Shown one piece after another: positions 8,686-18,154 of a stretch of 64,000 nucleotides of DNA; positions within the stretch are counted from its first letter, which is position 1; each line of letters opens with the position of its first letter. The stretch spans positions 1,550,001-1,614,000 of the forward strand of contig NZ_JALGBH010000001.1 of NCBI RefSeq assembly GCF_022809115.1, given 5' to 3'. The stretch is from Pedobacter montanisoli (GTDB lineage Bacteria; Bacteroidota; Bacteroidia; Sphingobacteriales; Sphingobacteriaceae). The notes below the pieces were generated by a model. That model did not search any database and had not been told where the DNA came from. It worked only from the letters and a program-made list of their open reading frames with translations. Made by a program: the position numbers and the translations under genes.

Positions 8686-10125
8686 TTAATAACTCTCTGA
8701 AGTTTGATTATATAGATTACTTTTCTTGGTTACATAGCCGGCCCATAATAAAACTCTGAACACAATAATCATAGTTATAAATCCATATAGCATATTATTA
8801 AGCATAAATTCGAGATTATTACCACGCCACAAGCCTTGAAAGCAACCATTAAACATTACAATACATCCAAATTCATAACCGCCAAACCAACGTTCTGCTG
8901 TATCATTAAAAAACTGAACACAGCATCCAAAAAGAAATAGAAAAACAAATGTGCCAACATAACCAAATGATAAATAAGCGTCTACAACCGGACGGGTTTT
9001 AGCAGATACAGAAGAAAGTCGGCTAATTACTCCTGCGTCATAAACACGTTCCATTGCAACTTGTTCTGTTATAGGTTTGTTTGGATAAAATTGCCGGGGA
9101 ATTAATGCAATTAAGGCATTGTGTATAATTTCTGTTTTGTAAAAGTCATGGTGAGCAGGTACATAATCTACATATTGAGTGAACATACCAATTTCAGAAA
9201 AACGATTGGTTAAAAAACCCCAATTAGTATTATCTATAATTTCTTCATTATCTTCCTGAAAGATAGTTTCTAAAGCTTCGGATCTGGCCTCTACAGCTGT
9301 TTTCTCCCCACTCCATGATTGTCGAACTATGCTTGCATATGTAGGTAAGATATATAACAATACATATATCGTGGGAATAGAGACGAGAGTAATAGCGCGT
9401 TTATAGTAGGGAAATAATAAAGCAAATAAAATGATCACATTCACAATGATATGCTCCTTAAATCCTGTAAGTGTTGCATTAATAAAATTAAGACCAAACA
9501 TGGTTGTGCCATAAACAATCCATAAAGTTTTTTTTGTTCGTAATCCTTTTAACAATAATAAGGAGGCAGAGAAAATAGCCATATTGTTAAAATAAATAGA
9601 AAACTGTAACAAACCTGGCAAAAATTGGAAGCCTATTGCCGTTATATAAAAAAATAAAGCAATGCGTAGCCAATACAAATCAGATTGTTTTTGCTGAAAA
9701 ATATATTTTATTTTGGTTTTCTTTAGGGATGAATAGTATAACATACCCCATACTAGACCTATATGTGCCAGCAGGCATATACGTTGACATTTGGCAATTA
9801 GATATGTCTGTTCATTTGATACAAAATTTCCAGGGTTAACTTTTACAAAATATTCATATCCTAAATGATCTAAAAAATAGAAAATGGACGTACAGCACAT
9901 AAATCCTGCAAAAATGAGTTGCAAAAGAAATATAGGTCTCATGATTTGAGATGCTACAGGCAGATCATTCTTTATGAATCTGTTTTTTGAAAACCATGTA
10001 AGATAAAAGATATAAAATGAACCAAGCCAAGCTGTGATATAACTCAAAACAGGTGTATCACTTAATAAAGATGAAAGGGCAAAAGGAATAAGAAAGAGTA
10101 AATATCTAGGCCTATTTATGTGCAT
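8686..10125 (-). CDS. Polytopic membrane protein, probable Wzy-like polysaccharide polymerase
   Basis: 479 residues with about ten to twelve hydrophobic helices and a large non-membrane loop near residues 270-350. That loop ends in IPRQFYPNKP, a motif I recognise from O-antigen-polymerase-like proteins (RxxxPxKP). Wzy proteins link repeat units at the periplasmic face. Sequence conservation in this family is poor, so the call rests on topology, the motif and the setting at the end of a polysaccharide locus. It overlaps the upstream GT4 gene by 14 bases. An alternative is another integral membrane glycan protein. No Wzx flippase was recognised in this window. Confidence 0.6.
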   Translation of the reverse strand: MHINRPRYLLFLIPFALSSLLSDTPVLSYITAWLGSFYIFYLTWFSKNRFIKNDLPVASQIMRPIFLLQLIFAGFMCCTSIFYFLDHLGYEYFVKVNPGNFVSNEQTYLIAKCQRICLLAHIGLVWGMLYYSSLKKTKIKYIFQQKQSDLYWLRIALFFYITAIGFQFLPGLLQFSIYFNNMAIFSASLLLLKGLRTKKTLWIVYGTTMFGLNFINATLTGFKEHIIVNVIILFALLFPYYKRAITLVSIPTIYVLLYILPTYASIVRQSWSGEKTAVEARSEALETIFQEDNEEIIDNTNWGFLTNRFSEIGMFTQYVDYVPAHHDFYKTEIIHNALIALIPRQFYPNKPITEQVAMERVYDAGVISRLSSVSAKTRPVVDAYLSFGYVGTFVFLFLFGCCVQFFNDTAERWFGGYEFGCIVMFNGCFQGLWRGNNLEFMLNNMLYGFITMIIVFRVLLWAGYVTKKSNLYNQTSESY

Positions 10126-11311
10126 TACCTAATAGTGTTTTAACAGAATTGATTGTAGAAAGGTAAGTATACTTGTTAATGTGTTGCTGAATTTTTTGTT
10201 GATCAGCAGGGTTATTTATTAAGTTTAAAATGGAAGCTGCCAATGCTTCAATGTCTCCGGTTTTATATACTAAAGAAGGGTTTAAAGGTTTAACCAGATC
10301 TTCGGCAGAACCACATTCATTTGCTGCAATAACAGGTAATCCTGAAGCCATTGCCTCGTTTACAACTAATCCCCAAGTCTCGCCATAATCAGAGGGAAGT
10401 ACCAGGCAATCAGCAACAGCATAGGCTTTTGAAATTTCTGTTTGATTTAAAAAACCAATTATAGAAATGTTAACTTCCTTTTCCCTAATTGTATTTATAA
10501 TGCCATTTTCTTTGTCAAAGACGACATTTGCATGCTGTTTGATCTCATCATACAATTCTCCGTCACCAACAAATACAATATGGACAAGATTGGTTAACTG
10601 AGCTAATTTTACAGCTTTAATGATGTCTAAAGGACGTTTTTTTTGAATAAATTTTCCTGAAAATAAAATACAAAAAATGCCTTTAGCGATCCCCCAATTG
10701 TTTCTTATAGTTTGATTTTGAGCTTTATAATATAGAGAAGAAGTATGAAATCTGTCATTGTCAACGCAATATAATCCGGGTAATAACTTTGATGGGTTAA
10801 TATTATGTTTCAGATATAAACGTTTATTGGCTTCGCCTATATAAAGGAAGTAATCTATTCTGTTAAAAAACTGTGATAGCAATAATTTTTTGATTTTTTG
10901 TTTCCAGAAAAAAACAGGTTTAAGATCATTGCTTTCTCCTTTAAATATTGTTGTGAGACCTAAAGACTTTGCTGTCCATAAAACTTGCCAATAAGCTAAT
11001 ACCTGCCATCCATTAATGTAAACATGGGTAGCTTTGCGTTCTTTTAATAATCGTTTTAAATTATCTTTTAAAACGATTCCTCTAAAGCCTTTATTTGGAG
11101 CGGCATTTTCATTAACTCTTAGGAAACGGTATTTATATCCTTCCAACATGGGTAAATCCCATGAAAAAGATTTACCAAATTGTATATCAAAGCTACTTTT
11201 TAAGCCAAAATCTGTAAAATACCAAACTTCAAAATCAATGCCTTCTTTAGCCATGGCCTGCCAAAGAGGAACTTGATATTGGATGGGATGGGTTGAAAAT
11301 ATAATTAGCAT
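10112..11311 (-). CDS. Glycosyltransferase family 4
   Basis: 399 residues with a GT-B layout. The N-domain begins LIIFSTHPIQYQVPLWQAMA. The C-domain contains FCILFSGKFIQKKRPLDIIK and the donor-binding region GETWGLVVNEAMASGLPVIA with the EX7E glutamates. The HPIQYQ start is common in GT4 enzymes of capsule loci. It should add a hexose to the lipid-linked intermediate in the cytoplasm. It follows an acyltransferase gene by 19 bases and overlaps the Wzy-like gene by 14. Specificity is unknown. Confidence 0.85.
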   Translation of the reverse strand: MLIIFSTHPIQYQVPLWQAMAKEGIDFEVWYFTDFGLKSSFDIQFGKSFSWDLPMLEGYKYRFLRVNENAAPNKGFRGIVLKDNLKRLLKERKATHVYINGWQVLAYWQVLWTAKSLGLTTIFKGESNDLKPVFFWKQKIKKLLLSQFFNRIDYFLYIGEANKRLYLKHNINPSKLLPGLYCVDNDRFHTSSLYYKAQNQTIRNNWGIAKGIFCILFSGKFIQKKRPLDIIKAVKLAQLTNLVHIVFVGDGELYDEIKQHANVVFDKENGIINTIREKEVNISIIGFLNQTEISKAYAVADCLVLPSDYGETWGLVVNEAMASGLPVIAANECGSAEDLVKPLNPSLVYKTGDIEALAASILNLINNPADQQKIQQHINKYTYLSTINSVKTLLGNAHK

Positions 11312-11330
11312 GAGAACAGAAATTTTTAAT

Positions 11331-12395
11331 TTATATGGTTTTACCCATTTTTATAAATCTCTTTTCGATATACTTGTAGCTAAGGGATGATAATAGAATT
11401 GTAATTGGTATGGCAATAAATGATGTTAGTACTAGCAAAGATAAACTTGTTATATTAGGTATGTGCGTTTTTATAGTTCTAACTATAATGATAAGAACTA
11501 TTTCATGGATGAGATAAATGGAATAGCTGATTTTTCCTAAATTTTGTACTGTTCTTAAGTTGAAAAAATCAGAAACAGTTTTATTAAAAAAATTCTGTTT
11601 AATTCTATTAGTCATTACTGAAATAAAGAATATTAAGAAAACCAATATGCCAAATTCTTTAGAATAACCTATGAATACTAGAAACATAAATAATGCTATT
11701 GGCAGTATCGCATCTGAAATAGACACAAGATTTGATTTTAATGTTTCTTTTGTGAATGTTTTATAGATGAAATACGAAGTTATTCCAATAATGAAAAAAT
11801 GTAATTTTAAGGGAAGAAATGAAGGATGATGCCAATTATCCAGTCTTGGTGTAACTACAATTAAAATAAAAGACAAGATCAATGAAGAGATTAATGTAAT
11901 TGATTGATGCTTCTTGAAAAAATAAAAAAACACAGGAATAACCAAATAAAATTGCCATTCTAAGGAAATTGACCAGGCTGGATTTAAAATAGCTCCTGGA
12001 GCGTTTTTAATTATACTGTCAGGTATAACTCCATGTAGCATGGTTAAGTGCAATCCTATATGAGCTATCCATTCATTTAAGGTATATTTATTTTCTGTAA
12101 AATGAAAGATGTATAATAAACATGCTAAAAAAATACACACAATGTATAAGGGATAAAGTCTTAAAAATCTCCTTTTTATATACATGGAATATTTTTCTTC
12201 CTTTTGATCTATTAATAATGCAATCACAAAGCCCGATAAAATAATGAAACAATCTACAGCATAAGTTCCTGTAACAAATAATTTAAACGGGTGATTAAAC
12301 GACGCCCATGGGTAACCACAAAAAGCCAAAATATGGCTAAAGAAAACCCACATTGCCAATACACCGCGAAAGCCTTCAAATTCTTTAATAAACAT
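11331..12395 (-). CDS. Membrane acyltransferase 3 family (first of three)
   Basis: 354 residues, about ten hydrophobic helices. The N-terminus FEGFRGVLAMWVFFSHIL carries the family's conserved R...H pair in helix 1. Family members such as OafA and NodX transfer acetyl or other acyl groups to sugars in the membrane. The gene begins with an ATG that shares one base with the stop of the GT2 gene upstream (TAATG). Its bases are conspicuously A/T-rich compared with the dcw genes of this window, as often seen in acquired serotype-determining genes. The target sugar is unknown. Confidence 0.85.
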   Translation of the reverse strand: MFIKEFEGFRGVLAMWVFFSHILAFCGYPWASFNHPFKLFVTGTYAVDCFIILSGFVIALLIDQKEEKYSMYIKRRFLRLYPLYIVCIFLACLLYIFHFTENKYTLNEWIAHIGLHLTMLHGVIPDSIIKNAPGAILNPAWSISLEWQFYLVIPVFFYFFKKHQSITLISSLILSFILIVVTPRLDNWHHPSFLPLKLHFFIIGITSYFIYKTFTKETLKSNLVSISDAILPIALFMFLVFIGYSKEFGILVFLIFFISVMTNRIKQNFFNKTVSDFFNLRTVQNLGKISYSIYLIHEIVLIIIVRTIKTHIPNITSLSLLVLTSFIAIPITILLSSLSYKYIEKRFIKMGKTI

Positions 12396-13249
12396 TAATT
12401 GATATTCTCTTTTGATCTCTGTATATAAAGATTAAGTGTATCTTTTGAAATAGGAGATCTGGTTTTTTGAATAGTTCGAAAGCCCTTTATAAACTTAAAA
12501 ATTCCTCTAATAGCTGATTTGGTAAGTTTATTTTTAAAGCCATATATTATATGTTTAGCCATTTTTCCCGGAATAGCGTAGATGACTATAGGAAAAGGCA
12601 TTCTTCTATAAGCATTAGTGAGGTCATTCCAAACTTGCGACTGATATTGCTGTGGTAAATTTCTGGCGATGTTAGTTTTGTCATGCCACACATGTACACC
12701 TGGCATGTACAGAATTTCTTTTCCAAAATCTAAGATACGCATGCATAGATCTTTTTCTTCGCCGCCATAATTGCCAGGGTTTGGCTCATAAAAATTAAGT
12801 TTTTTGATATCTTCTAACCTTAATATATGCCCGCAACCTATAAAGTTATTTGTAAAAAATGGTTTTTCTATTCTTTTATGGTATGGCTTATCCGGCGATA
12901 GAATATCAAAGGCAATGGCTGATAAATTTGGTTGATTTTTGAACTGTTCTACCGCAAGTTGTAATTCATTTCCTTCGATGAACCAGGAATCATCATCCAG
13001 ACTACAATAGAGATCTGCATTAGTTTCTCTCATTAGTTTATTTCTGGCATATAAATACCCTTTGGGTTCCTTATTAAAGATCCAATTGATATTAGGAAAT
13101 TCTTTTTCTAAAAGGTAAGTATTGTCCTCAGAGCAATCGTCATAAATACTAATTTCTATATTTTTATAAGATTGGTTTAAAACAGATTGAATAGCCTTAG
13201 GTAATAAAGAAGCCCTGTTTTTAGAAACTATACCTACTAATATCTTCAT
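12395..13249 (-). CDS. Glycosyltransferase family 2
   Basis: 284 residues. The GT-A N-terminus reads KILVGIVSKNRASLLPKAIQ, and the DxD region is LYCSLDDDSWFI near residue 90. Later CGHILRLEDIKKLNFYEP and GGEEKDLCMRILDFG match the acceptor and catalytic-base region of GT2 enzymes. It is joined to both neighbours by TAATG junctions, so its translation is coupled to the preceding GT2 and following acyltransferase genes. Linkage unknown. Confidence 0.85.
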   Translation of the reverse strand: MKILVGIVSKNRASLLPKAIQSVLNQSYKNIEISIYDDCSEDNTYLLEKEFPNINWIFNKEPKGYLYARNKLMRETNADLYCSLDDDSWFIEGNELQLAVEQFKNQPNLSAIAFDILSPDKPYHKRIEKPFFTNNFIGCGHILRLEDIKKLNFYEPNPGNYGGEEKDLCMRILDFGKEILYMPGVHVWHDKTNIARNLPQQYQSQVWNDLTNAYRRMPFPIVIYAIPGKMAKHIIYGFKNKLTKSAIRGIFKFIKGFRTIQKTRSPISKDTLNLYIQRSKENIN

Positions 13250-14103
13250 TACTGCCAGATAGAACGTATATGTAAGAAACTATTTTTTTTATTTTTAAGA
13301 TAAGCCAAGCTCAAAAATAACTTATGTAGAAGAACCTTAGATTGCAATTTTATTCCTTTCAAACCAACAATTTGCTCAGCTATAATTTTCTGATTTTTTA
13401 GCTTCATTTTATTTAAAGCCAATATGTTTTCCTTGAAATTTGTAGTAATAGAGTGATGCAGGTAACTAATATTTCTAAGGATATAAACAGGATATTTTTT
13501 AGCTAAAGAAGCGGTAAGAAAAACATCTTCTGCATAAGAATATCCTTCAAAATCTGGGAATTTGACCTCATTAAATATGGAATTTTTTATAACAAGGCAA
13601 GTTGAAGGTAACCAACTTACTTCCAGAAGCTCATCATGTTGATGTTCATAGCAGGGATAACAGTTAATACCAGCACCAAATACTTTTCCTCCATAAGTTT
13701 CATCCTTATAGCCGGCTTGTAGTCTATAATATCCTTTAAGTAATAAACCAGGTTTTTTTATTTCCGCACCTATTTGACGAGGACCAGCAATTAATATGTT
13801 TTTTGCTTTTACCAGATTAAAAATCCGTTCAAAAAAATCTCGTTCAAATTCTACGTCATCATCTAAAAATACAATATAATCTGAATTGCAAAGTTGTGCT
13901 CCTTCATTTCGTTGTTTTGCTGCACTTTTGTAGCGTACATGTCTATAAATTATAGATATATCGTCAGAAAGATAATCTTGATTTTCTTCAGAACTATCCA
14001 CAATTATAAGCTTTTCAGGTTTAAAAGACTGCTTATTGAGACAATCAATCACTTTAAGTAAAGAATTTCTTCGATTACAAGTGGCTATAATAATTGAATA
14101 CAT
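13249..14103 (-). CDS. Glycosyltransferase family 2
   Basis: 284 residues. It opens with YSIIIATCNRRNSLLKVIDC and has IVFLDDDVEFERDFFERIF as the DxD segment. AEDVFLTASLAKKYPVYIL is the ED-type catalytic region. Overall it resembles rhamnosyl- or galactosyl-type GT2 enzymes of capsule loci, but donor assignment is not safe from sequence. TAATG junctions link it to an acyltransferase gene upstream and another GT2 gene downstream. Confidence 0.85.
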   Translation of the reverse strand: MYSIIIATCNRRNSLLKVIDCLNKQSFKPEKLIIVDSSEENQDYLSDDISIIYRHVRYKSAAKQRNEGAQLCNSDYIVFLDDDVEFERDFFERIFNLVKAKNILIAGPRQIGAEIKKPGLLLKGYYRLQAGYKDETYGGKVFGAGINCYPCYEHQHDELLEVSWLPSTCLVIKNSIFNEVKFPDFEGYSYAEDVFLTASLAKKYPVYILRNISYLHHSITTNFKENILALNKMKLKNQKIIAEQIVGLKGIKLQSKVLLHKLFLSLAYLKNKKNSFLHIRSIWQ

Positions 14104-15116
14104 TATGCAGCTTTTAAGTTTGAATGTTGATAGGATATCTTTTTTGATAATCTAATGGAGGGTTTCTCTATGATCAGATAGTAAATGTATGATATCCCTA
14201 CCATTATTACAGTTACAATAAACAGCATAAGTACTCTTAATCCAATATTATCCGTGAAAATTTCTATCACATGAATCATTCTCATTCCTATAGGCACATG
14301 TAAAAGGTACAGAGAATAGGAGAAATGGCCTAAAGTAACTAGGATTTTATTTTTAATTTCTATGTTAATGATGATAAGCAGGGGCAATAACGCAGATACC
14401 ACATATATTAACCCAAATTTATAACCTATCAATAGATATATCAATGATATCGATAGAATGAGAATAGACTTACTGATTTCTCTTACATAAAACTTGAACA
14501 TTAACATGCCTAAGAGAAAAAAAGGAAGAAATTTTATAATAAAACTATATGATTCGGAAGATAAAGAAATAGCTGCAAGTGTTACAATTACAAAATAGAA
14601 TGAAATTTTGTTCCTTAATAAAGGAAACACAAATGCTATGAGCAAGTAAAATTGAAATTCGATAGCTAATGTCCAAAAAACCGGATTTAGCCATTTTTCA
14701 TTGAAGAATGCATTTAAATATGCAAAATGTAATGCCAATTGTTTGGCATTAAAAATAAAATCGTCTCCTTTATAATGAGAGGACAGTGTACTTAAGTAGT
14801 TTAAGCAAAGGATTATTACTATTGATATCAGATAAGGAGGGTCTAACCTTAGCAGTCTTTTTGTTACGAAAAGATGAAATTTGTCTATTCGGTAATTACT
14901 TTTATACATAGATAATGGCAATACAAATCCGGATAATATAAAAAATATATATACTCCTAAATGGCCATAGGAAGCGATTATCCTCAAAAAGTTGTTTTCA
15001 GGCAATAATGTACCACCCGCAAAATGGTGAACACATACGGCTAAGGCAGCTAGTCCGCGGAAGGCATCAATAACTCCTAAATGGTTTTCTGAGGGAGCAT
15101 TTTTTAGTTTTAACAT
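14103..15116 (-). CDS. Membrane acyltransferase 3 family (second of three)
   Basis: 337 residues, highly hydrophobic with about ten helices. The N-terminal signature is GVIDAFRGLAALAVCVHHFA, with the conserved arginine and histidine pair; FYLLIAFVFPLL marks a later membrane segment. It probably acetylates a sugar hydroxyl of the polysaccharide at the membrane. Its sequence differs from the other two acyltransferases of the locus, which suggests different target positions rather than a recent duplication. Its start overlaps the preceding stop as TAATG. Confidence 0.85.
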   Translation of the reverse strand: MLKLKNAPSENHLGVIDAFRGLAALAVCVHHFAGGTLLPENNFLRIIASYGHLGVYIFFILSGFVLPLSMYKSNYRIDKFHLFVTKRLLRLDPPYLISIVIILCLNYLSTLSSHYKGDDFIFNAKQLALHFAYLNAFFNEKWLNPVFWTLAIEFQFYLLIAFVFPLLRNKISFYFVIVTLAAISLSSESYSFIIKFLPFFLLGMLMFKFYVREISKSILILSISLIYLLIGYKFGLIYVVSALLPLLIIINIEIKNKILVTLGHFSYSLYLLHVPIGMRMIHVIEIFTDNIGLRVLMLFIVTVIMVGISYIYYLIIEKPSIRLSKKISYQHSNLKAA

Positions 15117-15940
15117 TAAGGGAAAATTTTAAGAAAGTGTAGTATATGTTTTAAAAATCTTTTATCCCAGCGTTCAAGATGCCTAGGCAGTATTGTTTCA
15201 TCAATAATATAATTGCCGGTTAATGTATCAAAATGATAATCTTTTGAATCTACAACTTTTTCTTCCCAGTTTTTCTCAAGAGAATATTTAGCGAAATTTT
15301 TATGACCATCTTGAATTGCTTTTTGTCTGGTTACTAATCTTTTTTGAATTTGCTGCGGAGAACGATATTGTAAATGTTTTAATTTTATGCGATGAGGAGA
15401 TACGATCCCTAAATGTCTTGGCCATGATCCCTTAGGCCAGATAAGATCTTTTCTATATTTAAAAAACCGTTCTTCAGAATGATTGCATAAATAATGCCTT
15501 ATCCGTTTTTCCAATTCAATATTTTCATATTCTTCCGGATCAGTATTGTATTGCTCCAAGTCTTTTTCGGTGAAATAGTACTGACAACTTGCACTCCAAA
15601 TTACATGATGCAATGGGGATATCTTTTTCAGAAAAGTGCGGGGATCGTCAATATAGATTTCATCTGCATCTAATCGACACCACCAGTCTCCATCAGAAGC
15701 TATATCCCTATAATGATTAAATATCTCACCTCTTAAAAAGTTGTTGAATTTTCTAATCTCTTTTTTAAAAGGTACAATACTATTGTTCGATTTAGCAAGA
15801 TTTAATACTTTTTCCCAACTATCGTCTTCACTTCCTGTATCAAAAACAAATATTTTATCGCACCAAACAGAAGCTTTTTGAAGAACCTCTTCAATACAAT
15901 CTGCTTCATTTTTTACCAAGCATAGCCCAAATATTTTCAT
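15116..15940 (-). CDS. Glycosyltransferase family 2-like
   Basis: 274 residues beginning KIFGLCLVKNEADCIEEVLQ, the start seen in GT2 enzymes of the Glyco_tranf_2 subgroup with a VKNE motif. The DxD-like site is WCRLDADEIYIDD near residue 92. The C-terminal half has many charged residues and no membrane helix. It follows the GT4-like gene by 5 bases and is joined to the acyltransferase downstream by TAATG. Probably cytosolic or membrane-associated; sugar unknown. Confidence 0.78.
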   Translation of the reverse strand: MKIFGLCLVKNEADCIEEVLQKASVWCDKIFVFDTGSEDDSWEKVLNLAKSNNSIVPFKKEIRKFNNFLRGEIFNHYRDIASDGDWWCRLDADEIYIDDPRTFLKKISPLHHVIWSASCQYYFTEKDLEQYNTDPEEYENIELEKRIRHYLCNHSEERFFKYRKDLIWPKGSWPRHLGIVSPHRIKLKHLQYRSPQQIQKRLVTRQKAIQDGHKNFAKYSLEKNWEEKVVDSKDYHFDTLTGNYIIDETILPRHLERWDKRFLKHILHFLKIFP

Positions 15941-15945
15941 TTAAT

Positions 15946-17121
15946 TTATTGAAGTGCCTTATAAATAATTGAATAGAATTTTTTTATAATTAGTTTTGGG
16001 TCAAAATCATAGGTTTTATTTGAAGTTTCAATAGATTTTATTCTAAGCTCCGCGTTAGCAGCCAATTTCTTCAATGCATCCTCCAATTCTGTGTTAGTGG
16101 TAGTGTTAAAAAATATATTATTTGTTTTTCCATACCTAAGTCCATTGGCATATGAGGGGCCGTTAATAATTACAGGCATCTGTAGCCCTAAGTATTCAGG
16201 CAATTTACTTGGAAAATGCGTTCGGTATAAATCTTCAAATTTTTTTTCTTTAGAATAGGGTAAAATCACAACATCACATTCTTCAGTAATTCTGTTCCAC
16301 GTTTGTTCAGGTGTTTCAGCAAATCCTGCAAATTCAATAACAGATGAGTTAATTATACCAGGGTCATTATTTCTATATATCTTTAGTTTACTGTTGGTCT
16401 TTTCTAATACAGGTATAATTTCATTAATTCCTTCTTTGTATCCATAGGCTAAGGAGCCTGCATAGCCAATTGTTAAATAATTATTATTAACCAAAGTTTT
16501 CACTTTTTCAACGGCTTTGGCTTTAATATTTTTAGATGAAACAGGATAAAGAAAATCACTTTTTGCTTTATATTTTTCCTCCCAAGATTTTGTCATTTCC
16601 GGACTGATACATACTCGTTTCTTTGCAGACTGGTAAATTTTGGCATTTAACCTAGTTAAATGCTCTTTGAAGAATTTATGCGGTTTTGCAAAATCCTCCG
16701 CATCATCGTGACAGAATAATACAAAAGGTATATGTTTTTGCCTGGCATAATGATAGGCAGGATAATAAAAAGTGATGAGTTGCATTAGGCTTATAACCAT
16801 ATCAGGCTCAAATTCATGAATTACTTTTTTTATCCGCTGAGGTAAGGTAGGGAGGAAAAACCCTATGGACTGTAAATCAGTTAAATATGGGCTAAATCTG
16901 CTTTTTCTTACCCTATCCATCAAAGGATATTTTAATGTATAATAAAGACAGCTTAAAGTTTTAGCATAAGGAGCAGATGCTCTGCCTATAATTAATAATT
17001 TATCAGGTGGGTAATCTTTAAATAATCTATAAAACTGGACCGAACCAGCATTTACAGATTGAGGGATTTCATCTGCAATAAAAAGGATTTTCGGAAAACT
17101 GTTTGGTATGGCGTTGATCAT
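15946..17121 (-). CDS. Glycosyltransferase family 4-like (GT-B)
   Basis: 391 residues. The N-domain KILFIADEIPQSVNAGSVQF and the C-domain TIGYAGSLAYGYKEGINEII suit a GT-B fold. PSKLPEYLGLQMPVIINGPS replaces the usual EX7E donor loop with a PSKLPEYL motif, typical of a GT4 subgroup. It probably uses a nucleotide-sugar donor. It overlaps the upstream acyltransferase gene by 4 bases and is 5 bases from the next gene, so it is co-translated within the block. Confidence 0.75.
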   Translation of the reverse strand: MINAIPNSFPKILFIADEIPQSVNAGSVQFYRLFKDYPPDKLLIIGRASAPYAKTLSCLYYTLKYPLMDRVRKSRFSPYLTDLQSIGFFLPTLPQRIKKVIHEFEPDMVISLMQLITFYYPAYHYARQKHIPFVLFCHDDAEDFAKPHKFFKEHLTRLNAKIYQSAKKRVCISPEMTKSWEEKYKAKSDFLYPVSSKNIKAKAVEKVKTLVNNNYLTIGYAGSLAYGYKEGINEIIPVLEKTNSKLKIYRNNDPGIINSSVIEFAGFAETPEQTWNRITEECDVVILPYSKEKKFEDLYRTHFPSKLPEYLGLQMPVIINGPSYANGLRYGKTNNIFFNTTTNTELEDALKKLAANAELRIKSIETSNKTYDFDPKLIIKKFYSIIYKALQ

Positions 17122-18149
17122 ACTTCTGGAATATATTTGTTTCTCAATCTTAAGAAAGTAAGTTCTATTAGATAATAGGAAACAGTAGCAATCGCAATAC
17201 TCATAATAATGTTATAAGGAAAAATAGCTATTTGTGGATGACTACCTTTTGGTACCAAAAATAATTGCTGCCATATATACAAGCTAAAAGATATCCTTCC
17301 TATATAAATAAGTATACTTGTGTTTAAAAAATTGTATATGAAACCTTTGGGTTGATTTAATAAAGTAGCAATAATATAAGCAATCAATACAGACTGTATG
17401 ATATTATTACAAGTTGCAGTCAAAGCAACTAAGGAATGAAAATAAAATGGAACTTTTATAAGATAGATTATTATAAATGCTATTGGTATCCACTTTAACT
17501 TCAAATATTTTTGAATTTTTTCATCGTTATAGTAAAAAGCCAATAAACATCCTGCTACTATTCCGTCACCTTGTAAAAAAATAGAATAATTATAGGTATT
17601 TAATAATTTAAAATAACCTGCAAATAATCTTATAACAGGGAATGATAAAAATGTTAATATTAAAATCTGTTTCCTGTTTTTACTAAATATCATCACTAAT
17701 GGCCAAATCAGATAGAATTGCTCCTCTATGGATAGCGACCATGAATGTACCAATAACCAAGAGCCTTTTCCCCATAACCATAATCCGGTAGTAAACGTAA
17801 TAGCTTGTATATAGCTATTTGTATTAACTGTAAATGCTCCATTAGTCGTATCTATTATGAATATGGATAAGATGTATAAGAAATAAACAGGAAGTATTCT
17901 AAAAGTTCTTTTTAAATAAAAATTTTTAAGGTTAATATTCCCTTTTTTATTCTCTTCGTTGAGAAGAATGGAGGTAATAAGAAATCCACTTAATACAAAG
18001 AAAGATCTTACCCCCAGGTTGCCATCAAAAAAAAATTTAATTATGGGAGAAAGATTTGAAGGGAACAGAATTGTACTTGCAGCATGAGAAACAACAACCA
18101 TAAGGATAGAAACACCTCTTATTCCATCTAAAAATTTAATTCTTTGCAT
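17118..18149 (-). CDS. Membrane acyltransferase 3 family (third of three)
   Basis: 343 residues, about ten hydrophobic helices. The N-terminal signature is IKFLDGIRGVSILMVVVSHA. A SWSLSIEEQFYLIWPLVMIF segment is the conserved WSL..EEQFY motif found in OafA-like O-acetyltransferases, and it makes this the most canonical of the three. It is expected to O-acylate a sugar of the exported glycan. It is 5 bases from the exostosin-like gene upstream and overlaps the next gene by 4 bases. Confidence 0.87.
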   Translation of the reverse strand: MQRIKFLDGIRGVSILMVVVSHAASTILFPSNLSPIIKFFFDGNLGVRSFFVLSGFLITSILLNEENKKGNINLKNFYLKRTFRILPVYFLYILSIFIIDTTNGAFTVNTNSYIQAITFTTGLWLWGKGSWLLVHSWSLSIEEQFYLIWPLVMIFSKNRKQILILTFLSFPVIRLFAGYFKLLNTYNYSIFLQGDGIVAGCLLAFYYNDEKIQKYLKLKWIPIAFIIIYLIKVPFYFHSLVALTATCNNIIQSVLIAYIIATLLNQPKGFIYNFLNTSILIYIGRISFSLYIWQQLFLVPKGSHPQIAIFPYNIIMSIAIATVSYYLIELTFLRLRNKYIPEV

Positions 18150-18154
18150 ATAAG

